DNA from: Sulfomarinibacter sp963733915
GTDB taxonomy: Bacteria; Acidobacteriota; Thermoanaerobaculia; Thermoanaerobaculales; Sulfomarinibacteraceae
Length of the DNA: 64,000 nt
Direction: 5' to 3'
NCBI GenBank assembly: GCA_963733915.1
Contig: CAVTEP010000001.1
Location: 682,001-746,000 of the forward strand
A model generated the notes under the pieces. It worked only from the letters and a program-made list of their open reading frames with translations, ran no database searches and was not told the DNA's origin. How positions within the stretch are numbered: position 1 is the stretch's first letter; every line of letters starts with the position of its first letter. The translations under genes and the position numbers were made by a program. Positions 30,400 through 39,600 of this stretch are shown here, piece after piece.

Positions 30400-30427
30400 T
30401 TGACGATCACCTGTCCGCTGTTATCAT
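30400..30427 (+). promoter_or_regulatory. Predicted promoter of the DUF6599/DUF362 pair
   Basis: TTGACG (30400-30405), 16 bases, then TATCAT (30422-30427) with an extended TGT. It lies about 33 bases before ATG 30460. Confidence 0.6.
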
Positions 30428-30459
30428 TGGCCGGTGACGACAAATCCAGGGAGAGGGCG

Positions 30460-31332
30460 ATGGCGAAACCCGGTGCGAGCTTCGCGGTTTCGATCACGGT
30501 TGTGCTTGTTTGCGGGATGATGGCTTGCAACATGGAACCGGCGGCGGTGGACGGTTCTGCAGATATGACCGCGAGTCTGCCGCAGGAGGCTGGTGGGTGG
30601 TTGGCGGTCGATGACGGCGAGGTCTACGACTCCGAGTCGATCTTCAGCTACATCGACGGGCACGCCGAGGTCTATCTGGCCTACGGCATGACGCGCTGTC
30701 TGGCACGCCGTTACGCTGGACCCGCCGGTGAGCCCGACATCGTGCTCGACCTCTACGAGCTGGCGTCGCCGGCCGACGCCTTTGGCGTCTTCACCCATGA
30801 CCGCGACGGCGACGAGGTGGATATCGGCCAGGGTGGGTTGTTCCGCCACGGCTGGCTCTCGTTCTGGAAGGGCCATTGGTTCGGGTCGGTCTATGCCGAG
30901 GGGGAAAGCGAGGCCTCGGCAGATGCGGTGCTGGTCATAGGTCGCGCGGCGGCAGCCGCGATTGCCGAGGTCGGAGAGATTCCTGCCCTGGTGGCCGAAT
31001 TGCCGACCGCCGGTCTCGACCACCGCTCGGTGCGATTCTTCCACACCCAGGAGATCTTCAACGGGGTGATCTACCTGGGTTACGACAACCCGCTCCTCTT
31101 GGGGTCCGATGTGGACGCCGTCATCGGCCGGTACGAGCTGCCGGAGGGCCGCGCTTGGCTGCTCCTGGCCGACTACCCCGACGAGGCGGCGGCGGGCCGG
31201 GCCGAATCTGGGGCGACCGAAGCCGGGCTGGCGGTGCGCCGGCGCGGCTCGCGGTTGGCGGCGGTGCTGGCGCCGGAGCCGGCGGCGGTCGCTGATTCCC
31301 TGCTCGGCGTTGGGATTGGAGATGAATCATGA
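30460..31332 (+). CDS. DUF6599-like lipoprotein
   Basis: A 290-residue protein. A hydrophobic signal with MMAC near residue 22 suggests lipidation. The body contains the pattern SIFSYIDGHAEVYLAYG followed by LDLYELASPADAFGVF, which I associate with DUF6599-like proteins found beside DUF362 proteins. It overlaps the next gene by 4 bases (ATGA), so the two are translationally coupled and likely act together in the periplasm. An AGGGAGAGGG site precedes ATG 30460. The biochemical role is unknown. Confidence 0.7.
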   Translation: MAKPGASFAVSITVVLVCGMMACNMEPAAVDGSADMTASLPQEAGGWLAVDDGEVYDSESIFSYIDGHAEVYLAYGMTRCLARRYAGPAGEPDIVLDLYELASPADAFGVFTHDRDGDEVDIGQGGLFRHGWLSFWKGHWFGSVYAEGESEASADAVLVIGRAAAAAIAEVGEIPALVAELPTAGLDHRSVRFFHTQEIFNGVIYLGYDNPLLLGSDVDAVIGRYELPEGRAWLLLADYPDEAAAGRAESGATEAGLAVRRRGSRLAAVLAPEPAAVADSLLGVGIGDES

Positions 31333-32222
31333 GCGGAGCGAAGCTGAATCGACGGGATTTCCTGGCCCTTGGTTCGGGGGCGGTCACCGCGGGTCTGGTG
31401 GGCGTTGAAACGGGACACACGGACCAGGCGCCATCGCAGCCGCAGAGCCGGGTGGTGCTCGTCCGGGACCCGAAAGTCCTCGACGGGGACGGGAAGGCCG
31501 ATCCGAAGATCCTCCACCGCCTGCTCAACGAGGGTGTGGCGGAACTGTTCGGAACGAAGGATGCGGCTGCTGCGTGGCGGGATCTGGTCTCACCGTCGGA
31601 CGTGGTCGGCATCAAGAGCAACGTCTGGCGCTATCTGCCGACGCCGCCCGCGCTCGAGGAGGCGATTCGATTCGAGGTTGAGCGGGCCGGCGTTCCGCCG
31701 GCGGACATCGCAGTCGACGATCGCGGCGTGCTTTCAAACCCGGTCTTCCAGCGTGCCACCGCGATCATCAACACGCGACCCATGCGGACTCACCACTGGT
31801 CGGGGCTCGGGACCTCGATCAAGAACCTCATCATGTTCGTGCCGCGGCCGCAGGACTACCACGGCGATGCCTGCTCGCCGCTCGGCGCCATCTGGAATTT
31901 GCCGGAGCTCGAGGGCAAGGTGCGGCTTAACGTGCTCGTCATGCTGACGCCGCAGTTCCACAGCGTCGGTGCGCACAGCTTTTCGCGCGAGTTTGTGTGG
32001 AACTACGGGGGCCTGATTATCGGTGTCGATCCGGTGGCGGTGGACGCGACCGGCGCCCGAATCATCGAGGCCAAGCGAAAGCTCTACTTTGGCGACGGTC
32101 GGCCGATCTCACCGCCGCCGCACCACATCGAGGTCGCCGGCGAGCGTTACGGGCTCGGCGTCAGTGACCCGGCGCGCATCGACCTGGTTCGCCTCGGCTG
32201 GCAGGAGAACGCACTCATCTGA
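31329..32222 (+). CDS. Tat-exported DUF362-domain protein
   Basis: A 297-residue protein. The twin-arginine signal NRRDFLALG is at residues 7-15. The mature domain contains SDVVGIKSN, INTRPMRTHHWSGLGTSIKN and PVAVDATGARIIEA, typical of DUF362 proteins, which are often linked to iron-sulfur or redox cofactors. No CxxC cluster motif is visible here, so a bound cluster is not supported. It is coupled to the upstream DUF6599-like lipoprotein. The stop codon is followed at once by an AACGTT repeat. Confidence 0.8.
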   Translation: MSGAKLNRRDFLALGSGAVTAGLVGVETGHTDQAPSQPQSRVVLVRDPKVLDGDGKADPKILHRLLNEGVAELFGTKDAAAAWRDLVSPSDVVGIKSNVWRYLPTPPALEEAIRFEVERAGVPPADIAVDDRGVLSNPVFQRATAIINTRPMRTHHWSGLGTSIKNLIMFVPRPQDYHGDACSPLGAIWNLPELEGKVRLNVLVMLTPQFHSVGAHSFSREFVWNYGGLIIGVDPVAVDATGARIIEAKRKLYFGDGRPISPPPHHIEVAGERYGLGVSDPARIDLVRLGWQENALI

Positions 32223-32223
32223 C

Positions 32224-32270
32224 AACGTTCAAACGTTCAAACGTTCAAACGTTAAGACGTTATAACGTTA
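32224..32270. repeat. TRH element 13, AACGTT tandem without centre
   Basis: Three AACGTTCAA units are followed by AACGTTAAGACGTTATAACGTT. It lies between the DUF362 stop and glgA. Confidence 0.8.
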
Positions 32271-32324
32271 AATATTGTGCTGCTGGCTCGGCTATGATTC
32301 GTGGCGTTCATCGAGGAGGTCGCG

Positions 32325-33827
32325 TTGCCGGAGCCTGGTCTCAAGATTCTGATGGTCACCAGCGAGGTGGTCCCTTTCGCCAAGGCCGGCGGCCTCGGCG
32401 ACATGGTGGCGGCGCTGTCCTCGGAGCTCCGTCGTCAGGGGCACGACGTACGGGTGGTTCTGCCGCGCTACTACTCGATCGATGTCGGGAGGCTGCAACG
32501 AACGGGCGGTCCGCTCGGTGTGCCGCTCGGTGTCGAGGAGGAGTGGTGCGCGGTTTATCAGAGCCGGCTGTCGGACGCCGATGTGCCGGTCTACTTTCTC
32601 GGCCACGACGAACTCTACGGCCGCGATGGGATCTATGGGACCAAGACCGAGCCCAGCTTCGCCGACAACCTTCGGCGCTTCGCTTTGCTCAGCCGCGGCG
32701 CATTCCAGCTCTGCCGGGCGCTCGGCTGGATTCCCGACGTGATGCACGCCCACGACTGGCCCGCGGCAGTCGTCCCGGTCTGCCTCTACGGGCGGGAGCA
32801 CGAGGGGGAGTTCGCCGGAACCGGCTCGGTGCTCACTATCCACAACCTCGGCCACCAGGGGATCTTCCCACGCGAAGAATTCGTGCACCTGCCGTTGGCG
32901 CCCGAGCTCTACTCGAGTGCGGGTTTCGAGTCCAGGAGCGGCATCAACCTCCTCCAGGCCGGAATCCAAAACGCCGACATCCTGACCACTGTGTCGCCCA
33001 CCTACGCGGCGGAGATCCAGACAGCGGAGTTCGGCTGCGGGCTCGACGGGCTGCTCCGCCGGCGGCGAACCGATCTGTCCGGAGTGCTCAACGGCATGGA
33101 CTACGAGATCTGGAACCCGGAGACCGACCTCGAGATCCCGGCCAACTTTTCAGACGAGAAGCTCGATGGCAAGGCGGTCAACAAGGCGGCGTTGCAGGAA
33201 GCGATGGGCCTCGAGAAGAACCGCAAGGTGCCGGTGGTCGCGATGATCAGCCGGCTGGTGGATCAGAAGGGCTTCGGCGCGCTCTGCGGCCCGACCCACG
33301 GAAGCCTGTACTCGATCTGCGATGAGCTCGACCTCCAGTTCGTCATCCTCGGCTCCGGCGATGCGTGGTGCGAGGAAGAGCTTACAACCCTCGCCGCCAA
33401 GCTGCCCAACCTCGCGGTCGCGCTCGAGTTCAACGATCCTCTCGCCCACCTCATCACCGCGGGTGCCGACTTCTTTCTGATGCCGAGCGCCTACGAGCCG
33501 TGCGGGTTGAGTCAGATGTACGCGTTGCGATACGGCACTCTACCCATCGTTCGCCATACCGGCGGACTTGCCGATACAGTCGAGAACTTCGACGAGAAGA
33601 CCGGCGAGGGCACCGGATTCGTTTTCCAAGACCTCACCCCAAAGGCCATCGCCAACACGGTCGGGTGGGCGGTGTGGGCCTGGTACAACCGGCCCAAAGA
33701 CATCACCGCGATGCGCCGGCGGGCCATGCGGCGGCGCTATTCGTGGCAGGCCTCGGCGGCGCGATACGGAGAGCTCTACGAGGAATCCCTCGACCGCCGT
33801 TTCGGCCGCACGCCGCGCACCTGGTGA
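32325..33827 (+). CDS. glgA: Glycogen synthase (ADP-glucose type, GT5)
   Basis: About 500 residues. It transfers glucose from ADP-glucose to glycogen. Visible family motifs are the N-terminal substrate loop KAGGLGD, HDWPAAVVP, LTIHNLGHQG, VLNGMDYEIWNP and the C-terminal SAYEPCGLSQMYALRYG donor site with the catalytic glutamate, then RHTGGLADTV. I chose TTG 32325 because GAGGAGG lies 5 bases upstream; an in-frame GTG at 32301 would add 8 residues but has no ribosome site. No other glycogen genes are nearby. Confidence 0.92.
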   Translation: MPEPGLKILMVTSEVVPFAKAGGLGDMVAALSSELRRQGHDVRVVLPRYYSIDVGRLQRTGGPLGVPLGVEEEWCAVYQSRLSDADVPVYFLGHDELYGRDGIYGTKTEPSFADNLRRFALLSRGAFQLCRALGWIPDVMHAHDWPAAVVPVCLYGREHEGEFAGTGSVLTIHNLGHQGIFPREEFVHLPLAPELYSSAGFESRSGINLLQAGIQNADILTTVSPTYAAEIQTAEFGCGLDGLLRRRRTDLSGVLNGMDYEIWNPETDLEIPANFSDEKLDGKAVNKAALQEAMGLEKNRKVPVVAMISRLVDQKGFGALCGPTHGSLYSICDELDLQFVILGSGDAWCEEELTTLAAKLPNLAVALEFNDPLAHLITAGADFFLMPSAYEPCGLSQMYALRYGTLPIVRHTGGLADTVENFDEKTGEGTGFVFQDLTPKAIANTVGWAVWAWYNRPKDITAMRRRAMRRRYSWQASAARYGELYEESLDRRFGRTPRTW

Positions 33828-33836
33828 GCCCCATCC

Positions 33837-33956
33837 ACCCACCCTTCCGCGAAAAGGAGAAAAGGAGAAAAGGAGAAAAGGAGAGGGGGAGAGGGAGCAG
33901 AGGCTGGGAAAGGGGAGGGTGGGTGGTCTCCTCTTCGCCTTTTCCCCTTTTCATTT
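33837..33956. repeat. TRH hairpin element 14 (GAAAAGGA type)
   Basis: Starts with CCATCCACCCACCC and GAAAAGGA units at 33855-33890, and ends with GGGTGGGTGG and a CCTTTTCCCCTTTTC arm at about 33920-33956. It lies 10 bases after the glgA stop. Confidence 0.8.
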
Positions 33957-34003
33957 ATGCGATTCGAACATCCAAATCCAAACGCTTGCGCTACACTCGG
34001 CCG

Positions 34004-34498
34004 GTGACATCCAAGAGAATCGTGCAGGTTGGGCTTCTGATTGCGGTCATCGTGGTCGTGCTTGCGGTGCGCCATTATTTTTCGCCGGGAGAGGTCGTGA
34101 GGCGGCAGCTCGTTGCCACCATCAACGCATTCGAAGACGAACGGATGCTGGCCGTGATGTCGGCGATCTCCCGCTCCTACTCTGACCCCTGGGGTCTGGA
34201 TTACGAAACCCTGGCCGGTGTTCTGCACGAGCTGATGGATACCTATGACGATCTCCAGGTGGACCTCGTTTTCGACAAGCCCGAGGTTGGGGAGGACGGG
34301 GTTCGGATCGGTTTCCAGTTTGTCCTCTGGGGCAGTGACCAGGGAACTCGGGGCTACATTGTCGGGAGCCTGTCAGCGCCGTGCACTGCGGTTCTCGTGT
34401 GGCGCAAGGAACAGCCCGGTTGGCGGCTGGCGTCGACCGCCGAGCTCGATATCCCCGAGCTTCGCAATGAGCTTGAGGCGATGCGCAATCACCATTAG
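34004..34498 (+). CDS. Hypothetical single-pass membrane protein with NTF2/SnoaL-like extracytoplasmic domain
   Basis: About 164 residues from GTG 34004. One N-terminal membrane segment (about residues 6-23) is followed by a soluble alpha/beta domain. Its layout, with a helix pair ERMLAVMSAISRSY and strands ending GWRLAS, resembles NTF2-like folds, but I assign no function. The start is chosen because TACACT lies 6 bases upstream, suggesting leaderless initiation, and because everything upstream is repeat. The stop TAG is the first bases of a TTAGAACG repeat. Confidence 0.6.
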   Translation: MTSKRIVQVGLLIAVIVVVLAVRHYFSPGEVVRRQLVATINAFEDERMLAVMSAISRSYSDPWGLDYETLAGVLHELMDTYDDLQVDLVFDKPEVGEDGVRIGFQFVLWGSDQGTRGYIVGSLSAPCTAVLVWRKEQPGWRLASTAELDIPELRNELEAMRNHH

Positions 34499-34910
34499 AA
34501 CGTGTGAACGTTCAAACGTTAGTACGTTCCACCCGCCCACCCTCAGGAGGCAGAGGGGAAAAGTGGAAAAGGGGAAAAGGGGAAAAGGAGCCATCGCAGA
34601 TTTCAATTTCGGATTTTCCGCCCAAATCTCCCCGAAGCTGTGGGACCCGTCCGATAAACCGTCGATCAGGGGCAGCGGCACGAACAGCGACAGCGGCTGG
34701 AGACCGCGTCAGGGGCAGTCCACAGCGACAACATTTTGAAAGACCGATTCGAACTGCACCGGTCGCTGCCGCGGTCGTTGCTCTCTAGCCCCGCCTCTGC
34801 GGTCTGTCGCTGTCCCTGACCGCCGTTGCAACGAATGGCACCAACGACTTTATGGGGGGAGGGTGGCCCCCTTTTCTCCTTTTCCCCTTTTCTCCTTTTC
34901 TCCTCAGGCA
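34494..34910. repeat. TRH compound element 15 (AACGTT and GAAAAGGG arms enclosing module D)
   Basis: An AACGTT arm (34494-34535), CCACCCGCCCACCC, a GGAAAAGGG arm (34557-34590), inverted module D, then GGGGGGAGGGTGG and a CTTTTCTCC arm to 34910. It is the inverted counterpart of elements 7 and 11 and fills the 404-base convergent gap. Confidence 0.8.
34640..34840 (-). repeat. Dispersed module, copy D (inverted)
   Basis: Reads CGCGTCAGGGGCAGTCCACA on the plus strand, the reverse of the TGTGGACTGCCCCTGACGCG block of copies A and C. GGACTGCCCC is shared by all four copies. Confidence 0.75.
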
Positions 34911-35947
34911 CGCATGCTCTTCGCCGTGATCTCGATCGCTCGCGCGATGTCCTCATCGCTAATGTGATAGTGCGTCACCATCCGGATGCTGTCGCCCCCG
35001 AGGGGGTGACAGAGCACGCCGTCGCCGGCGAGGCGTGAGGCAAGCGCTGCGGCGTCCAAATCTGAGCTTGGTGCCAGCGAAAAGAAGACGATGTTGGTTT
35101 CGACCGTGTCCGGGTCGAGGACCACGCCGGGGATCTCGGCCAGCCCGACGGCGAGCTCGTGCGCACGACGATTGTCCTCACCGAGCAGGGGCAGCACCTC
35201 CTCGAGCGCCACCAACCCGGCGGCGGCGATGACCCCGACCTGGCGCATGCCGCCACCGAACATCTTGCGGATGCGGCGCGCCTCGATGATGGCGTCGGCG
35301 TCGCCGACGAGGAGTGAACCGACCGGTGCGCCGAGCCCCTTGGAAAGACAGAACATGATTGTGTCGCAGCCGGCGCCGAGCTCGGCCGCCGAGACGCCGA
35401 GCGCCGCCGCCGCGTTGTGGATTCGGGCCCCGTCGAGGTGAACCGGAAGGTGGTGACGACGGGCAACGCCGATAAGCTCGTTCATCCGAGCCGGCGGTGT
35501 GACGTGACCGCCGGCGAGGTTGTGGCTGTTTTCGAGGACCACCAGCGAAGTCGGCGTCCGGTATCCGGTCCGAGGCTGAATCGCTCTCTCCAACTGCTCC
35601 GGGCTGATGATTCCGTCGTCGGTCGGGATCGGACGTGGGAGAGCCCCGGAAAGGGCCGCCATCGCGCCCATCTCGAAGTTGAACACGTGGGCGCCCGCCT
35701 CTCCGACCACCTCTGATCCGGGGTGGGTGTGGAGGTGGATGGCGATTTGATTGCCCATCGTGCCGGTCGGTACGAAGACTGCCGCCTCTCGCCCCATGAG
35801 CTCCGCAGCCCGCTCCTCAAGGCGGTTGACGGTCGGATCCTCGCCGTAGACATCGTCACCGACCTCGGCCCTCGACATGGCCCGGCGCATGCTGTCCGTG
35901 GGATGTGTTACCGTGTCGGATCGCAAGTCGATCAGGGGTTTGTTCAT
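34904..35947 (-). CDS. ltaE: Low-specificity L-threonine aldolase
   Basis: A 347-residue PLP enzyme cleaving threonine or allo-threonine to glycine and acetaldehyde. Family motifs are IDLRSDTVTHPT at the N-terminus, GDDVYGEDPTV, HLDGARIHNAA (cofactor-binding Asp) and CLSKGLGAPVGS with the PLP lysine near residue 205. TAGAAT ends 6 bases before ATG 35947 and there is no ribosome site, so the transcript is probably leaderless. It diverges from the actA operon within 63 bases. The stop codon falls at the edge of element 15. Confidence 0.93.
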   Translation of the reverse strand: MNKPLIDLRSDTVTHPTDSMRRAMSRAEVGDDVYGEDPTVNRLEERAAELMGREAAVFVPTGTMGNQIAIHLHTHPGSEVVGEAGAHVFNFEMGAMAALSGALPRPIPTDDGIISPEQLERAIQPRTGYRTPTSLVVLENSHNLAGGHVTPPARMNELIGVARRHHLPVHLDGARIHNAAAALGVSAAELGAGCDTIMFCLSKGLGAPVGSLLVGDADAIIEARRIRKMFGGGMRQVGVIAAAGLVALEEVLPLLGEDNRRAHELAVGLAEIPGVVLDPDTVETNIVFFSLAPSSDLDAAALASRLAGDGVLCHPLGGDSIRMVTHYHISDEDIARAIEITAKSMRA

Positions 35948-35973
35948 GCCGATATTCTACCCGTTCGTTCGAC

Positions 35974-36002
35974 TTGACTTCTCGCGAGAGCAAAGTTAGG
36001 AT
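35974..36002 (+). promoter_or_regulatory. Predicted promoter of the alternative complex III operon
   Basis: TTGACT at 35974-35979 and TAGGAT at 35997-36002 have 17-base spacing. The -10 ends 8 bases before the actA ATG, and no Shine-Dalgarno is present, predicting a leaderless or near-leaderless mRNA. Confidence 0.6.
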
Positions 36003-36010
36003 TCGTTCTC

Positions 36011-36679
36011 ATGAATGAAGACAAGTCCAATGATATCTTCATTTTCCCAAAATGGACCTGGATACTGCGACCCGCTGTGGCGGTCGGTGCGGTGGGTGGT
36101 CTGTTGTATGCGACGGTGGTCGTGGCCTTCGGGTTTTCGCCGCTGGCGACGGATGTCGGCTATGCCCCCGTCCAGCCGGTTCCCTACAGTCACGCCCTCC
36201 ACGTAGGGCAGCTGGGCATGGACTGCCGGTATTGCCACGACACCGTCGAGCACACCGCCCGCGCGTCTGTCCCTCCCACTCAGACCTGTATGAACTGCCA
36301 CAAGACGGTGCGCGCCAACTCGGAGAAGCTGATTCCCGTCTTTGAGAGCTATTCGACCGGTATGCCGGTCGAATGGATCCGGGTCCACGATCTGCCCGAC
36401 TACGTCTACTTCAACCACTCGGCGCACGTGAGCCGCGGCGTCGGCTGCGTCTCGTGCCACGGCCGCATCGACACGATGGAGGTCGTGACCCAGGTCAAGC
36501 CGCTCAGCATGGGTTGGTGCCTCGACTGCCACCGCAATCCCGAGCGCCACCTGAGGCCGGTCGACTCTGTATTCCAGCTCGATTGGGTACCGGAGGAGGA
36601 CCAGCTCGCCCTGGGTACGAGGCTCCGGAAGACCAACGACATCAATCCATCGCAGGACTGCAACACATGCCATCGATGA
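36011..36679 (+). CDS. actA: Alternative complex III subunit ActA, pentahaem cytochrome c
   Basis: A 222-residue protein. One N-terminal membrane anchor (about residues 18-40) is followed by five CxxCH haem c sites (CRYCH, CMNCH, CVSCH, CLDCH, CNTCH). This haem count is typical of ActA of the quinol:cytochrome c/electron-acceptor oxidoreductase that replaces cytochrome bc1. It heads actABCDEF, and its stop overlaps the actB start. It should pass electrons from the iron-sulfur subunit to the monohaem ActE on the periplasmic side. Confidence 0.95.
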   Translation: MNEDKSNDIFIFPKWTWILRPAVAVGAVGGLLYATVVVAFGFSPLATDVGYAPVQPVPYSHALHVGQLGMDCRYCHDTVEHTARASVPPTQTCMNCHKTVRANSEKLIPVFESYSTGMPVEWIRVHDLPDYVYFNHSAHVSRGVGCVSCHGRIDTMEVVTQVKPLSMGWCLDCHRNPERHLRPVDSVFQLDWVPEEDQLALGTRLRKTNDINPSQDCNTCHR

Positions 36680-39600
36680 TGAATCCAAACTCGAACGGAG
36701 TGAAGTATTGGCGGAGTCTCGACGAGCTTGCGCAGACCCCCGAGTTTCGGCAGGCCGTGCAGCGAGAGTTTCCCGGTGATGATTGGGACCGGCTGCCCCC
36801 GGCGACGCGCCGCCAGTTCCTCAAGGTCATGGGCGCCTCGATGGCGATGGCCGGGTTGACGGCCTGTCGCTGGCCGGCGGAGGAGATCGTCCCCTTTGCA
36901 CACCGCCCCGAGGGACGGACGCCGGGCGTGCCCGAGCACTACGCGACCTCCATCGAGCTCGCTGGCGTCGCGCTCGGAATGCTCGTGACCTCATTCGACG
37001 GCCGCCCGATCAAGGCCGAGGGCAATCCGATGCATCCGGACAGCCTCGGAGCGCTGTCCGCGATCGCTCAGGCCAATGTCCTCCAGCTCTATGACCCGGA
37101 TCGCAGCCGGCGGCTCCTGCTGCGCGAGAACGGCCAGCAGTTCGTCAAGGAGTGGGTCGACTTCGAGGCCGCCGCCGCCGAGCTCTTCGCGGGAAACGGC
37201 GCGGGTGTCGCGGTGCTGGCGCAGGCTTCGTCATCTCCGACCCGGGCGCGAATTCGCGACCGGTTTTTGAGCAGCAATCCGGAGGCTCGCTGGTACGAGT
37301 ACGAAGCGGTGTCGAGGGACAACGAGCGGGAAGGCATGCGCATGACCTTCGGTTCGGCAATGCGGGTGAACCCTCACCTGGAGAAGGCGGGTGTCGTCGC
37401 CTGCTTCGATGCCGACCCGCTCTTCGACCACCCTTCGTCGCTGCGGCTGGCGCGCGAGCTTGCGGCGGCACGCAACCCCGAATCGGGCAGCGGAGCGCGC
37501 CTCTACGTCGCCGAAAACAGCTTCAGCCTGACCGGCGTTCGCGCCGACCACCGGGTGGCGGTGGCGGCGGCGCGGGTCCCGGCCGTGCTGGCCCTGGTGA
37601 CCCACCTGCTCGTCGCCGAACACGGTCTCGATCTGCCGGCCGCGGCGGCCGGGTACGCCGGTGCGAGCTCTCAGACGGCCTCCGATGCCGAACAACGGTT
37701 TGCCGAGCGCGTCGCCGAAGACCTCGTCTCTGGGCGGGGTTCGGGATTGATCCTGGTCGGCCCGCGTCAGGCGCCGGCCGTCCACGCCCTCGCGGCGGTG
37801 CTCAACGAGGCGCTCGGGGCGTCCGGTTCCACCGTGACCTACACCGTCGCGCCCGATCCCGACAGGCCGACCCATATGGAGGCCATCACCGCCCTCGGGT
37901 CCTCGCTCCGCGCCGGATCGGTCCAGACCTTGCTGATGCTGGGCGGCAACCCGGCCTATGACGCGCCTGCCGAGATCGAGTTTGGCGAGCTCCTGGCCCG
38001 GGTGCCGGTGTCGATCCACCTCAGCCTGTACGACGACGAGACCTCGCAGCTTTGCACCTGGCATCTGCCGCAGACGCACGGCCTCGAAGCGTGGGGCGAT
38101 GGCGCCGGCTGGGACGGCACTCTGACCATGAGGCAGCCGCTCATCCAGCCGCTCTACGGCGGTCGCTCTCAAATCGAGGTGTTGGCGCTCGCGGCCGGTC
38201 TGAGCTCGTCCTCCGGTTACGAGCTGGTGCGCGAGAACTTGCGCGCCGAAGTGTCTGACGGCGATTTCGAGAATTCGTGGCGGCAGGCAATCCACGACGG
38301 CGTCGTCGTCGGCAGTGCCCCGGCACCGGCGGCCCCCAGGCTCGAGCCGGGCCGTCTCGCAGTGGCGGTGAGCGCACTTCGGTCGCTACTCGACGAAGAC
38401 TCTCCCGGGATCGATCGCCCCGAGCTCGTGCTGACCGCCGATTCGCGGGTCTGGGACGGACGATTCGCCAACAACGGTTGGCTGCAGGAGCTCCCGGACG
38501 CCCTGAGCAAGATCACCTGGGACAACGCGCTCCTGATTTCTCCGGCCACGGCGCGCGAGATCGGCATCGATGACGGCGAGGTGGTGGAGGTCGAGGCCAA
38601 CGGGCGGGCGATCGAGTTGCCGGCCTACGTTCTTCCCGGCCAGGCACACGCCAGCGTGACGGTCGCCCTCGGGTACGGTCGAACGGCCGCCGGGCAGGTC
38701 GGCAACGGCGTCGGCGTGAACGCGTACCCGCTGCGGACGGCAAACGACCCGTCCATCCAGTCCGGAGTGAGGCTTCGCGGAACCGGCCGCACCTACAAAC
38801 TGGCAACAACCCAGGATCACTTCGCGATCGATACCCTGGGCTTCCAGGAACGAAACCGCCGGGTCGGGGATCTCGTCCGTGAGGCCTCGTTGGACGCCTA
38901 CCTGGCAAACCCCGGTGTTTTCCACGAGCACGATCACCACCCCCCTCTCGCGTCATTGTGGAAGGACCACGAGTACGAGGGCGAGCAGTGGGGCATGGCC
39001 ATCGACCTCAACACCTGCATCGGCTGCAACGCCTGTGTCGTCGCCTGTCAGGCGGAGAATAACATCCCGATCGTGGGCCGCGAGCAGGTCCTCAACCAAC
39101 GCGAAATGCAGTGGATCCGGATCGACCGGTACTTCAAAACCAGACCGGACGTCGCGGCTGACGAGGTGGACGGGGCCGAGGTGGCCTTCCAGCCGATGAC
39201 CTGCGTCCATTGCGAAAACGCGCCGTGTGAGCAGGTGTGCCCGGTGGCAGCCACCCAACACACCGTCGACGGCCTCAACGCCATGGTCTACAACCGTTGC
39301 GTCGGCACCCGGTACTGCTCCAACAACTGTCCGTTCAAGGTCAGACGTTTCAACTTCTTCAACTACCACAAGAAGCTCGAAGACACCACCAAGATGCAGT
39401 TCAATCCGGAGGTCACGGTACGGTCGCGCGGCGTGATGGAAAAGTGCACTTTCTGCGTGCAACGGATCCAGGCGGTTCGGATTGCGGCCGGCAACGAGCG
39501 CCGGCCGATTGCCGACGGCGAAATCGTGCCCGCCTGCGCGCAGACCTGTCCGACCCGCGCAATAACCTTCGGGAACCTCAACGACTCCTCGAGCGAGGTC

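Noticed and set aside
32293..32301. Promoter TATGAT with GTG 32301 as the glgA start
   Set aside because: The -10 is too close to GTG 32301 for that codon to be in the transcript, while TTG 32325 has a strong ribosome site.
15420..34840. Insertion sequence or transposase gene in the dispersed modules
   Set aside because: None of the copies has a frame resembling a transposase, and no clear target duplications are visible.
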